Positions 23,291 to 35,100 of a stretch of DNA of 64,000 bases are shown piece by piece. Each line of letters begins with the position of its first letter. Within the stretch, counting starts at the first letter, position 1. This DNA comes from Acanthopleura granulata (lineage: Eukaryota > Mollusca > Polyplacophora > Chitonida > Chitonidae). A program made the position numbers and the translations under genes. Location: positions 205,378 to 269,377 of the forward strand of contig JABBOT010000035.1 of the NCBI GenBank assembly GCA_016165875.1, given 5' to 3'. The notes beneath the pieces were generated by a model, which was given only the letters and a program-made list of their open reading frames with translations, made no database searches and had not been told where the DNA came from.

Positions 23291-26200
23291 ATTAGCTCAG
23301 CCTGTTGGAAGGGCATATTTATGTCCATAAGCCGGTAAATCCACCTCATTTTAATCTATCCAGCCCTTGAAGTCGAAGGATGAGAGCGATACCTTGTACA
23401 TGTGATGTCGCTCTGACCAGAGGACATCCCTTGCCAGGGCGAAAGGTCTGCTTTTCGAAGAAAGCCTCTTTGTACTGTTCATGTCTGATATGCTTCTCTA
23501 GCACATTCTGTTTCAAACCTTTGGCCTTTTTAGGTTGAATCTGCCGGTTTCAAGCATGCTATACCTCCAAGAAGGCAGGCCAACGTACTCGGCGATCGGG
23601 CGCCCATTTATCCTTCATCTTGCCTAAGACCTTTTTGTTTCCCGTAGGATGGAGTGGGTGATCAGAGCCTTCTTCTGGTTGCAGTAGAAGTCGGACATCA
23701 GGTTCTTAGAGAGGTTCGAAGATGCTCATCCCCACATAGACGACTCTTGTGAACCTGAATCGCTGCGAGGTAATCGTCGAAGATATTGGCTCTGACGATG
23801 GCTGGGTAGGCGATAAGACGTCTGAATTTCTCTTTGCTTTGTCGCACGATTTTGACATCCACTGGTTTGCGGAAGTTTTCCATCGTCTCTCCGAATACAG
23901 AGGTTTTCATGAGCTTGTAGAGGTCCTTCTCGAAATCACTCGTGGGCTTTTTCCGGAGTTCCGTATTCATTCGGATGTAGATCTCCATCCAGGGGCTTTG
24001 CGTGCAGTGCAGAGTACGATGGATGTTTTTCAGGCGCGTACCCAGGTACAGATAAAGTTGTATGTTTCGGTAGTGGAGCCCATAGCGTTCCTTATCGCGG
24101 AGGCTAAGGCCCAGCTACTCAACCTCAGCAGGCGACACCCCAACGCCGAGGAGATTGTGCTGGTACTTCGACAGCCACTCTTTGGGAACCACCATGCGCT
24201 CCGGAGCTAGCGGGTAAGAATTGTGCGCCTTATGCAGCTCTCCTTTGTACTCCCGAAACGTCTCTAAGACATCTGCCAGCAGGAGTACATCAGCACGGTT
24301 GTAGATGTGGTAGTCCACAGGCGTTTAGCAGTCGAGGGCCTTGCAGACCTATTGCGCATGATCATAATCCTCATGGCTGAGGTACGTGCCCGAAAGCGTG
24401 CTGTGGAAGGCCTCCTTTGTGCTCATCAAACCGTTGCCAGGAATCCATGTATTCGTATGGGAAAACACCCTTGCGCATGAGCAGCTCACGTCTGGGTTCA
24501 TACCGCGCTGTGATCTGGAACGGTTTGGATTTGTTGGCTCATACTTGTTTGTCGAGCTATGCCAGCAAGAACTCGGCACTGTCGATGAAGCGGCGTTATA
24601 TTTCTCAGTGTTCTTGGGGATACAGGATATACGACCTTCTACTTTCTAGATCGCCTGCATTAGCAGGTGAGAGTCATAGCTCCGCAGGTTCTGGAAGACC
24701 AGGGGGACGGTGGTGGTTTTGGAGCTTAGCCATAGCTTCAGGTTGCAGCCGTTGTGTGCTGCACCACCGTATTTTCCAGTGATGCCGCAGTGGTCGCAGA
24801 CAGCCCCGTTGCCCTGCAACTACAAGCAGCTTTTCACACACACGGCAGGTGGTAGCACTGTTGTATGCCCGCCTGTTCTCACGGGGCATTACCATGGCTT
24901 TCGGGTTAGCTAACACCATTTTGATTTTGCGCTACTCTTCCTGCAGCGCTGTGAAGAAAGGCTCTGCTGCGTTGGGGCCACGGTACGCCACCGTCGGCTC
25001 TGTCTGCTCATCGGAGCGCACTACGATGTAGCAATAACTACAAGCCTCAGGTATTTGTGTTTTCCTGGTGTTGCTTTTTGTGGGGTCCAGCCCAGTGCCC
25101 TCGATTTTGGTGGCGAGAGCCTCGCAGTCGGCATCATTGATGTAAGAGGTTGGGAGTTGCTTGTAGTGATTCTGGAAGGTGAACTTGTTTTACCCTCTTC
25201 CGGCATCTCTACCTTCGCAGCAGTCTGGGTGTTACCCTTACACTCTGGCTTGTGAGCCTCGAGAAGGTCTTCTCTTCTTATCCATGGAGGCATCGCTCGC
25301 AGAAGTGCTTTCGGCTTTTATAGCTGGATTGATCATAAAGGGGGCAGTTAAGATCGTCGTTCCAGGTGTAATGGAATTTTCCGGCCTTCTCAATCAACAG
25401 CGGGTTAATGGGGGGTACGTCTGCCGCCCGCTTACTTAGGTTGTGGATGATAATCCCTTTGTCCCACCCGAACACATTGATTACTAGATTGTTCTGTTTC
25501 TCTATCTTTGGGATCTGGGAGATGGGTGCGGAGGAGTCGATCCGTTCAAAGGTTAGGTCATCCTCAGTTGGGTATTTTGTGGATCTGTCCACATTATCTT
25601 CAGCCGGGAACAAGGCAAACCGAAGAGCCCAACGGAGGCAGTGGTGATCCTTGTAGTTCACTCTCACAACTGCCTTCATGTTGCTCACAGCAACTGGGAT
25701 GTAAGATCCAGCTCTCAGGGGCTGGTATCGAGCAGTGTCCAGCCATAAAGCTTCCATTCGATCTCTGCGTCCACTTTTCAAGAGTCTTCGGGATGTTAGG
25801 GAAAGCCTTGCTTAGTGCTTTGCTGATCTCATCGTTCTGTAGAGCAGCCTCATGGGAGCCGACGGGGAGCCGTTCACAATGACGGTGTCCTTTGATGATC
25901 ATTGGTATACCATTCCCGCACTTTTCTCTAACTGGAGCGTCGGTTTGTGTGAGATTGGGCTGGCTATTAGACGCCGTGGTTCGCGGCGACCGCGAGTGCC
26001 TTTTCCAGCCAGATGCGGCTTCGCACACAAGTCGGATCTGCGATGATCTCGAAGGCGATCACATCGTGATCGTGGATCCTCCTACGGAGCAGGTATATGA
26101 TTCACTGAAAGCGCGCGCTTGCTGGAGGGTATGGTGTCATCGTATTCTGAAGCGTCATCTGATTTTCGAAGATCATCTCCAAGACCTCGGCGCGGTCGGC

Positions 26201-26300
26201 ACGCGCGACCTCTACCCACCGCGCACAGAGATTATCGTTGGGCCGCAGGATGGGTTCGTGGTAGAAGACGCGGATGGTGTCAGTCATTGCCATCTTTTCG
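23290..26300 (-). pseudogene. Polinton protein-primed DNA polymerase B, broken
   Basis: Minus-strand frames from about 26300 down give, in order, a zinc-finger-like part (HFCERCLHG near 25285, then LLEAHKPECKG), a second one (VCDHCGITG...AHNGC, about 24760-24800) followed by VFQNLRSYDSHLL, an exonuclease part ending NRADVLLLADV near 24280, then SYPLAPERMVVPKEWLSKYQ, KLMKTSVFGETMENFRK (motif B-like, about 23865-23920) and a C-terminal part containing KHIRHEQYKEAFFEKQTFR near 23460. It would copy the element by protein priming. Only a few residues lie between the exonuclease end and SYPLAPE, so palm motif A is absent, and no DTD-type motif C is found in any frame near 23650-23720. There are many stops and shifts. 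Confidence 0.75.
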
Positions 26301-26417
26301 TTTCGGCATCAAGCTATGTTATGTTTCTGTTCGGCCTCTAAAATATGGTCGGTCGGCCTATGCCAATTATCTCTGAGTGTGAACGCGTGTCTGTCTACAT
26401 AAACAATCACAGATTAT

Positions 26418-26582
26418 TTATCAATGTGAATGTCCTCCGGCCTTCATAAACAATCGCCAACTAGTTATGTAGTGACGCCATATGGCTTGATGTTTCCAGA
26501 GCCTGAACACCCACTGGGGACCTCTAGGGAGGGGGGGGGGGCTACAAGTATTAGGTGAGGCAAAACCCCTATTCTGTATACT
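26418..26582 (-). repeat. Polinton right terminal inverted repeat
   Basis: The reverse complement matches 14621-14790 block by block. A run of G at about 26531-26541 differs between the two ends, so the repeats have diverged since insertion. Confidence 0.85.
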
Positions 26583-26583
26583 A

Positions 26584-27535
26584 CTTTAAGCATTTTAAAA
26601 TGGCGAATATAAAATCACTCGCTATCAAAAATAAAATCTGAAATTTATTTTCTCTTACAAACTTGACTGGCTCACCACAGAATTCAAGTTCAGAGTCCAA
26701 ATGAACCTTACGTTTATTGCAAAAATGCATACCAACGATTTTATATGTAGAAAATTTAAAACGGTTGGCAAGTACCCATTTCTCGATCTAGCTGAGACAA
26801 AGCTGCAGTTGCCGCTCGATGTTATTCATATTTTTAGCACGGTAGCATATAAGGAAATCATCTATGTATAAAGAACCCTCTGCACCAGTTGTAGGAGTTT
26901 TAGCCAAGCTATTTATTTTGATGCGAAACAGCGTAGGAGAAAGAATACTGCTCTGGGGTACACCCATTTCTTGCTCATGAGAGTCAGATAGACTGGGCCC
27001 CATCCGTACCTTAATTTGACGATCAGATAAAACTACAGATATGAATAATGGTAAACTACCTTTTACACCCACATCAGAGAGGTCTTTTAAAATGTCTTAT
27101 TTCCATGTGGTGTCATAAGCCTTTTGAAGGTCGAAAAATATCGATAACCAATGTTAATTGTTTATAAAACCATCACGAATGAAGATTTCAAATCAAACAA
27201 GGTGATCTAAGGTAGATGGGCCTTGACGAAAACCACACTGAATATTAGATAAAAAGCTCGTTGGTTTCAAGAAACCAAACGAGACTATCATTTATCACCC
27301 GTTCCATAGTCTTACAGACGCAGCTGGTAAGAGTTATGGGGCGGTAATTATTTGGATCCGTATGTCCTTAAACCGTTTACGGACCGGGATAATACACGTC
27401 TTCCTCCATGATGTCGGGAAATTACCAGTCATCCAAATATCATTAAGTATCAAGATTGTTTCAGCTAGTTTATTAACTATATCAGATGGAGATGTTAGTA
27501 AGTCACTTTCACCACACACAAGGGTGACCATCCAT
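26584..27535 (-). mobile_element. LINE, reverse-transcriptase part (second half of split copy)
   Basis: The minus-strand frame holds SLYIDDFLICYRAKN, the catalytic YxDD box of a reverse transcriptase, preceded by GVPQSSILSPTLFRI. The last codons before the Polinton read KMLK, and the first after it read LKAKC, so the two halves fit with a short overlap (the target duplication). The copy is 5'-truncated near 27535 and has lost the endonuclease. Confidence 0.75.
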
Positions 27536-27539
27536 GGGA

Positions 27540-28400
27540 TGTCTCGTTGTTCACTGAGTCACTTGAATTTCTCATTGATAACAATTATGTGAAAATTGGG
27601 GAAAGCATTTATCAACAGTGTATAGGTATTCCGATGGCTACAAATCATGCCCAGGTATTGGCAGACCCATGACTACGACTATATGCAGAAGTTATTAAAC
27701 AGTAATCATCACCAGGCTCGACCTTTTTCATTATTAAACCAAACGGTACATTGATAATCTGCTAGCTGTAAACAACCCGTATACAACAAAGGCTGTGAAC
27801 AATGTTTCCCCGGGTTTAAAGGAAACTACAGATTCTCCAGATGGTACATCTTGTCTGGATTTGTACCTGTACAAAGAGTACTATTGTTTCCTGTCATGCA
27901 GACTTTGCGACAAGAGGGATAGTTTCGCTTTTGAAATTGTGAACAATCCCTACTTGGATAGCAATATACATGTATGTTCATCGCGTTATGTGTGATCGCC
28001 ACGTTGGATATATGAACAATCAAAGCGCAACTGAGATAAATAGTTGATTATCAACACCATATATTCTAAAATGGTGCACGATTTGGACACTGATTTTATT
28101 CCTCCTTAGAACATTCATCACGCCTTTTCGTCATCATTGAAAACCGTTGATTGATTCTCTTTGCATGATTCCGTTATAATATTAATATTTATATAGTTTC
28201 CCCTATATTTATATATATCCCCTTTAGTAGTTTCCAGTATTTGTCGTTTTTGGAAACTGGTATTGCGATTATTGACCCGGAACGCCCCTTTTTGTTGACG
28301 GCTGGTATGCCAATGTCGGTTTCGAATGTAAGCGTTGAAACCGGCATTGGTGTACCTGCCGTCAACCCGAATGGTCATTCCAGGTCAATAATCACCTAGT
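27540..28400 (+). mobile_element. Penelope-like retroelement fragment with 3' hairpin, copy 1
   Basis: Broken plus frames read YQQCIGIPMATNHAQVLADP (a reverse-transcriptase palm pattern) and then DKRDSFAFEIVNNPYLDSNI. I recall such C-terminal patterns from Penelope-like elements, so the class is probable, not certain. The block from 27985 on, including the hairpin at 28268-28395, is shared with 36300-36640 and in part 40436-40680. Stops and missing segments show it is dead. It abuts the LINE at about 27535. Confidence 0.5.
28268..28395. repeat. Long imperfect hairpin, arms of about 58 bp
   Basis: ATTATTGACCCGGAACG, TTGACGGCTGGTATGCCAAT and GTCGGTTTC in the left arm face GAAACCGGCATTGG, ACCTGCCGTCAA and CAGGTCAATAAT in the right arm, around a short loop near 28328-28335. 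One arm also occurs near 36335 and 40590. Confidence 0.75.
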
Positions 28401-28673
28401 TTTGAATAAGGTTTACTCCACATTGATAATTATATATTACATAATTAAATATCCCAAAATAAATAAAAAAATTAGAAAACTGACAATTTCGCAGCTGCTT
28501 GACAGTAACCAATGTAACAATAAACTTAGAGCGCCTGGCATTAAATGTAGTTGGACGCACGGCCATGGAGGATCCGGCTATATAGCAAAGCGTTCAACAT
28601 TTCGTGATATGGAATGATTTGTTTGTAAACCGACTGTGTTCACTATTATTGTAACAATCAACCAGGAAGGCAT

Positions 28674-28710
28674 TTAGGACAATTTCGTGTTTTCAACACG
28701 ATTAGTGACA
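28674..28710 (-). pseudogene. Relic of a third last exon of the Ig family
   Basis: On the minus strand this reads DVTNRVENTKLS followed by TAA at 28674-28676, which lines up with the end of copy A (DTNRLYENTRLP, stop) less one codon. Flanking DNA from about 28625 also matches 2945-3050. The tyrosine is lost. It is the only part of a third copy seen between A and B. Confidence 0.55.
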
Positions 28711-29154
28711 TCGCCCTTTCAGTAGGGTCCAAAATGTCCACCGTAACACCTCATTCTTTATTTCCACTCTAAAGTGCCAAAAAATAATGCAGACAATATT
28801 TTGAATCAGCTCGAAATGACCTTTTACATGATGTGTACGTCGTTTAAATGTGATTTGTTCTTTGAAGTGTTCACTCGTATATCAATCATAACATTCTCTA
28901 CATCTGACACATAATCCTGTTTATGTCAGGATAAAAAGAAATTCGTCGACTCCCGTCATTGACGACTATCTTAGTCATATTATAAACTGGGGGAAGTGCA
29001 GCTAACTTTATTGATGCATTGGTTTAACTCCATGGTCGTTCCATGTGTTTGCTCTTGTATGGTACATGGGTCTCAAGTTCAAGCCCCCAGATATGACAAC
29101 CCGGCCTGGACGTTGTTTGCAAGAAGTTTGCCACTTTAAAGAAGAGGAGAATCA

Positions 29155-30070
29155 CATCGGAACTCAAGTTAAGAGGGTTCCTGATTGCTCGTGGGCCCGT
29201 TTGTACAGTATAAAGTTGCTGAAAATGACTTGTTTTCCACCAGTTTATTGTGCATATCTGTGTACGCCACACGTGAAAATGTCCGTCAGTTTACCCGGGC
29301 CCTCCGGTTTCGTCCATCCATAAAAATGACAGCCATTGTATAAGTGGACAGTCCTTGGGTATGTCGTAATATAGCAATCAAATAAACAATAAGAATATTA
29401 TTTACTGGGCATCTAGTGGTCGAGTGCTGAAAACTTCTGTCCAAAAAACGTTAGGACACATCGGGATCGAAGTCATTCCCGGTCTTTGGGAGGAAATTTC
29501 TGGAGTTCTGGTTCTCCAAATTCCTTGATAACAATAAGCCTTCCAAAATGCCATTTGCGCCATTTAAAGTATCATGGAGATAACTTGTCCTAATTCCACC
29601 AATATGGTGAGCATATCTACAGATCGCAGGTGACAAAATCTGTAAGTTACTTGCCAAACATAATGTTTACATCAACCAAATCCTTGAGTACGGCGTAAAA
29701 CGCCAGTCAGATAAATAAATAAATAAATAAATAAGCTCATCGACCATTTCGGTATCAAACTTTTTTGCCATAAGGAAAGTCTAAAATTCTTGTGCACACC
29801 TATAACTAGCAAACCAATAATTAAATAGATAAATATTATTCAGTGATTAATACCTTGATGGATTTTCTTAAAATCACAACGGAAAAATTTCCATAAAAAT
29901 CTGCGGCAAACTTAAACTGAAATGGAACATGTGTGCAGTATAAATTCTTGTATGTCTCAAGCGTAAGTAAATAGATACGTCCTTTAAACATTAGATCTTT
30001 CATTATATGGTGTACAAAGCTCTTAGAAGTTAAGAACTACTTCACCTATGCATTGTTAGCCTGTTTGTAC
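29155..30070. repeat. Segmental duplicate of 980-1830
   Basis: This is the collinear partner of the copy A flank. It also holds a decayed SINE body at 29281-29350. Confidence 0.65.
29683..29735 (+). repeat. SINE tail fragment
   Basis: CTTGAGTACGGCGTAAAACG is followed by AAATAAATAAATAAAT, the usual tail of the SINE family at 60697. Confidence 0.7.
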
Positions 30071-30999
30071 CACTCCAGTGCACACAGCAAACGGGCTCTT
30101 CTCAAATACGCGAGCAGGTAGAGGCTGAAATTCGATCCTCGGGCGGACAAACTATTGAAGAAAATCTAGAAAAGCTGAAATTCAATTTCCGGACCAACTA
30201 TGTAGTAAAGAAGAACTAGAAACCTACAAAATTACTCAAAATTAGATAAAATATATATTGCTCATTGATGATTGACCAATTCATCCCAGTTATTTTAAAA
30301 AATGCACATTTATATCAAGACATTATTGTTGATGATAAAGCTCCTTAACTATTTTGATCTCTTTCAACATTTTTACCGAACATATACATTTATGAGCTAT
30401 GTTAAAGCCTTTTCTTTTTATAAGGCACGAGGGCATTTAGGATAGAAACCCAAGAGTAAATTCAAATACGCTACTGTACAATGATGACTCTGATATTCAA
30501 GCCTATGTTTGTCAGTACACCGTCAGTAAAATTGACCTCTTTGATATAAAGGCAAATTTACTGGCGTTGATAAAAAATAAAAAAAAATAGTATAAAAAAA
30601 TTGTGCCTGTGGACGATACCACCGTCTTTTTGCGAGTCATGAAGGTCGAGTGTTACACATGGAGTGTTACGAATGGAATTCTCCCTTAGATCGTTTACGA
30701 ACACAGACCACAACGAATGGAATTTTCCCTTAGATTCTTTTAGGACAATGACAGACAATAATATTAATTTACCTCACTGTGAATAGATCAACGTCAACAT
30801 GATTTTTCGGATGCCTCTCCTTTCTGCAAAAAGCCGCTTCACAAGAAGCACAGAGTGCTATTCCAAGTAGAAAGCTGTTTTGTCAAATACGTTACCAGTC
30901 TTCCGCGATCCCGGACCACATAATTCTACTGCTTTTCTTATCGATTTCATCAGTGAGCGTACATCTTTGTATTGGTTCAAAAGTGGTTCAAACGGGCAG

Positions 31000-31140
31000 C
31001 AACCTGCTGATCGTTGTGCCACCTCCTTCTCGCGTCATCTTCCGGTTTCCTTCCACCAACTGTCGCCGGCGTATATAAAATGAAACACCCTCGAGTAAGG
31101 CGCCAAACTCTGATTAAATCAATAAATAAATTGATCAATT
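31000..31140 (+). repeat. SINE, 5'-truncated
   Basis: GCAGCAACCTGCTGATCG, then TTCCGGTTTCCTTCCACCA and CTCGAGTAAGGCGCCAAACT with an AATAAATAAATT tail, diverged from the full copy at 60697-60965. Confidence 0.6.
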
Positions 31141-31922
31141 CAAGATTGGGACGTGGTTAGCACAAATAAATACATAAAAAACTCAAACGCAGAGGGCATA
31201 AAAACAGGATCAAACATTCTTTCTCCATTTATTTGCAATAATGTAAAATACAAATATTTCCCACAAGTGGGACTTCATAGGCCTGTTTGTCTTTTTACAG
31301 GACAAAAACAAATTTCACCTGCGCACTATTTTTGTATCAACCGTAAAACAGATTCTGGTTGTTATACATATATACCCTATTTAAAAATACTTATAGCAGT
31401 TGTTTCTGTTTCGTTGAAAAAGAAGAAAGAGTTTTTACATATGCCTCATTTCAACTTGAAAACTTTCTGGAATCCAAATACACACAAATCAATGACACAA
31501 AGGACAACACTACGGCAAGTAAACGTGTGCTTAGATAAAATATCCCACATTACATTTCAAATCCACACTTTTTATATCACAGTTTAAAGTAAGCGAAATC
31601 CTGCACCTTGTAAATATCGAAAGCGCCGCCGTGTTATCAGGTTTAACCAATCAGGTGCGAGTTATATTTACATAACATAGTGTACCCCGTGGCCTGGTTC
31701 CAAAAAACCTCTCCAAACTTACAGTCGATCAATACGGTTACGATGGGTGTGAGGGCAAATAAGGCTGTGGAAGTTTGGGTATTTTTCCAGCCTCTTCCAA
31801 GATAATTTAGAATTTCATTGTCAAATTTCATTGTCAAACAAACAAAAACCAAAAAAAAAGAATGTAGCAAACAATATTTAACGTTACAAAGTTACAGTTA
31901 ACGTTGCACGGGTGACGTTACA

Positions 31923-31928
31923 TTTAAT
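31923..31928 (-). promoter_or_regulatory. Possible polyadenylation signal of gene B
   Basis: ATTAAA on the minus strand lies about 80 bases past the gene B stop codon. It is a common variant signal at a sensible distance, but the motif is short and AT-rich DNA makes chance matches likely. Confidence 0.25.
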
Positions 31929-32005
31929 TGTCATCTTAACTACTTTGGCAGTAACTTCTTCAGACGCAAAGCAAAGAGTTGTTCTCGAACCGACGTATTT
32001 CATTT

Positions 32006-32103
32006 TCACTCCAAAGCTTTTTTAGGCACTACGGTATTTTCATACAGACGATTGGTGTTAAGCATCGGTGCTGGAATCGTCCGCAGTCTCTCGTAAGCTG
32101 GAT
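32006..32103 (-). CDS. Gene B last coding exon (YERL and YENT, stop)
   Basis: The exon starts after the AG at 32104-32105 and ends in TGA at 32006-32008. It encodes DPAYERLRTIPAPMLNTNRL and then YENTVVPKKALE. AYERL is a YxxL motif and LYENT a third pYxN motif, making five tail tyrosines in all. The duplicate in copy A (2999-3081) stops earlier (YENTRLP), and a relic of a third copy is at 28674-28710. Confidence 0.78.
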
Positions 32104-35100
32104 CTATCAACAGAAGCAACGAAGTATATGCGAGATAAGTGGTGTTTGGATGGCCTAACACTTTCGCATAATGCAGAACTGATACTAACACATATACAAA
32201 TTAAGAAATTTTCCCCACAGTCTGAGCCGTACACAAAAAAGTTAATCGTATCAAATTAACAATATTAAAACGTTGGTGAAGTACACAAATTTAGACCACT
32301 TTATCAATGTTTCATGATTTAATCCATTTTCGCACCAAGCACATTTTATTTTCAAATACTATCATACCTGTGGAGTCATTTTCTATAGTCGAGGTGAAAG
32401 TGTTCTCATACTCTGGACTCCGGGCACTGGAAAGGTAAAATGGATCAAGTGTCACTTTGGTGGGCGGAAAACAAAAAACCAAATCCCGCTCATTGTTCAA
32501 ATAGGGTAAAGCCTGGTTTTCGTTTGTTTTCCGAGCCCCTGTATCGTATGCTTGAATTGTTTCCATGATTACAAGTCTGTATGTTGACTGTGACCTCTTG
32601 CATGAAAGTAACCCATAAGACCATCAAACACTCGTGAGCGACTGTCAATTACGTCAGTCACAACACATGTGCAGACGAAAAGCCTCGACTGCAGAACGTA
32701 AGATGTGATTAGAAGAAGAAATAAGTATTAATCAGTAATAGGAAAGTGACTGGCTCTGATTACCACAGATTTTATGAATAAAATACATTTTTAATTTCCA
32801 ATTCATGTCTCTTATTTTTCCAAATACGGTAACTCACGAATTCACGTAGTCGGGAATCTCAGGAGAAGATGGTGACAGGTTTAGGGTTTGATAGACACGC
32901 GCTGAAATATAAACAAATGGGGCAGTTGCTAACTATAGAAAGCGATAAACAATGGGCTGGTTGTAGAGGGTAACAGTCAAGGGATTACTGTGTAAATCCC
33001 CTGAAGCCTAAAAGGCTTTAAAATCGGCACCTGTTAATATCTCTTGGTTTATAATAAATTATTTGAGCATTGTCTTTGATCGGCTGAGACAGGGTGTCAT
33101 GTTTGCTGTCATCTGCGCATAATACGCTATACACAGGACGGCATATACACATTCATGATATAAGGAATTTACATGGTGATTTGACAGAGAATTGCACTGA
33201 AAACACAATATTTTGTAGGCATGTTATGATACAAAAAGTAATAGTTCTAATCTTACCAGGGCTAGAATTTTCGGTCATTTCCTGGTGGTTGGGTGGAATT
33301 CTAAAATACATGAAATCAATTTCCTTAAATAACAAATAGAAGCTCCTTTACCTAGAACAGATTCTACGTTTCCCACCTGACCAATAACGCATGGGAATGT
33401 GATAATATAAAGCTTGAAGTGTGAAGTGGACAGAGAAAAATCAGCATGTTCAATGTTAAATCTATGATAAAAGTTTCACTACTATTCTGCACAATATCTA
33501 TGTAAATACTAGGTATAAATGTTCAATTTACCTGCAGATTGTGGCTATGCATTATGTTGCCTCTATCACTTGTTGAAGGCTTGTTTATACAGTTACCCGT
33601 GATTTATTCAGCTCACATTACTGCACGTAATGTTTGTGTCACACCTTACCTTTCACCTAGATATTGCATTCTATCCCTGCCTGAAAAAAACAGAGGTATT
33701 CAATATGATTATATTGAAGACCAGATATACTAAATGTATATAGAAACAACGACTTGATCTTACATATGAACTCTTGGTGGAATATGGGTTTGCATAGACT
33801 ATAAAAAAAATGTCCTCAACACAAGCATCAATTTGTTCACATAAGACCTGAAACTTTTGGGCACATAATCGTACAAAAACTTTACACCAATTAGTTCTGA
33901 CAAAGTATAAAAATGTTGAAGTGCACATCGATATGAACACAGTTTGAGCTTCAAATGCACGAATTTCTGCATACAGAGAACGAAACTAAACAGTGAGCAC
34001 GTTATCATTGAAGACAGATAACAGTAACCTGGTGTTGCCAGTCGTCTCCTCCTCAATAGAACTGTTATGATGATGACAGCTATGACCAACACCACGACTG
34101 TCGTCACACCGCCTGCTACAGCTCCCGCCAGGAGTGGGGCTGAAGGGACGGCTGAAACCGTTCACATATTACCATTGAACTTAAGTGACAGGTAATTGAA
34201 CAACATTCATAGTGGCAACACCAAGCTAAGAGTTTACCTTAACGTTTAAGAGTTAACAATGATCCACACGTTTATCACTTGAAGTCTTATATCGTTCAAT
34301 ACAGAGTACACAATGTGGGGGTTAAATTTCGTCATAAATGGCTTATGCAACTAGTTCAAATGTCGATTGCCTAAACAAAGTTTAGAATCCAAACATTTAT
34401 TTGTCCATGTTGTGCCATATGGGGGATACCGAAATCTTTCTCAGCACATTTGTCTATGACTGCTACCCGCCAACTTCTCTCTGCCCTATCATTTTCTTCC
34501 AACTTTCATCACATTTAACTGCAACTGTACAGCGTCTGTATACCTTCAAATTATTACCCGTTGGCAGCCTTTAATTGTTTCCAAAACTATCATCTTACTT
34601 AACACGGTGACAGTGTTATATCTGTCCATATATCTAACATTTACCTGTAAATGTACAACTCGTCTCTACTGTGTCACTTTTGTTCCACCTGTTCAGACCG
34701 TACACCCTGAAGCTGTATTGTGTCCCCTCTTCCAGACCCTCCACCACTTGACTCACAGCCACACCCTCGCCTGGATCTGGTATACCATCAGTCAATTCAA
34801 CCCAACTACCACCCATCTTTTTGTACTGGAGTATAAAAGTCTGAGTGGAACCGCCATTGAAACAGGAAATCCACGTCACATTGGCCACATGGTTTTCACA
34901 AAAGGCGGTTGTTGGAGATGGCGGACATGGACGTTCTGAAAGATGGCCACACACCACAATTAATGCTTCCGTGCCGGGAAGGACGAAGCTAGTCCCTTTC
35001 TATTTTTAGAGATATTTTCTTTTGCTTCCCTGGGCTGCCCTTTTTCATTTTTTCTGCTTGATGGGTGGTATCATTTTGTAGGACAAACTTTAAAGTTTCA

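Larger units (their letters stand above)
14618..26583. mobile_element. Polinton/Maverick element, decayed, about 12 kb
   Basis: Both ends carry inverted repeats starting AGTATACAGAATAGGGGTT and are flanked by CTTTAAG (14611-14617 and 26584-26590), consistent with the short target duplication of Polintons. Inside are remnants of a major capsid protein, packaging ATPase, retroviral-type integrase and protein-primed polymerase B, the defining set. Capsid, ATPase and integrase lie on the plus strand; the polymerase and three unknown genes lie on the minus strand. At about 12 kb it is shorter than the usual 15-20 kb, and every gene is broken. It interrupts a LINE, so it arrived later than that LINE. 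Confidence 0.88.
28401..32005. other. Intergenic DNA between mobile-element nest and gene B
   Basis: No intact gene. It holds the relic last exon (28674-28710), the duplicated flank (29155-30070), SINE tails (29683-29735) and a SINE body (31000-31140). A 144-codon plus frame at 31153-31587 has no recognisable domain and starts within AT-rich DNA past the SINE. Confidence 0.55.

Noticed and set aside
31153..31587. 144-codon plus frame
   Set aside because: No motif or family pattern, AT-rich composition and no partner beside copy A; treated as chance.
32368..32901. ITAM in the receptor tail
   Set aside because: The YxxL motifs are not spaced 6-8 residues apart, so the classical ITAM pattern is not met.
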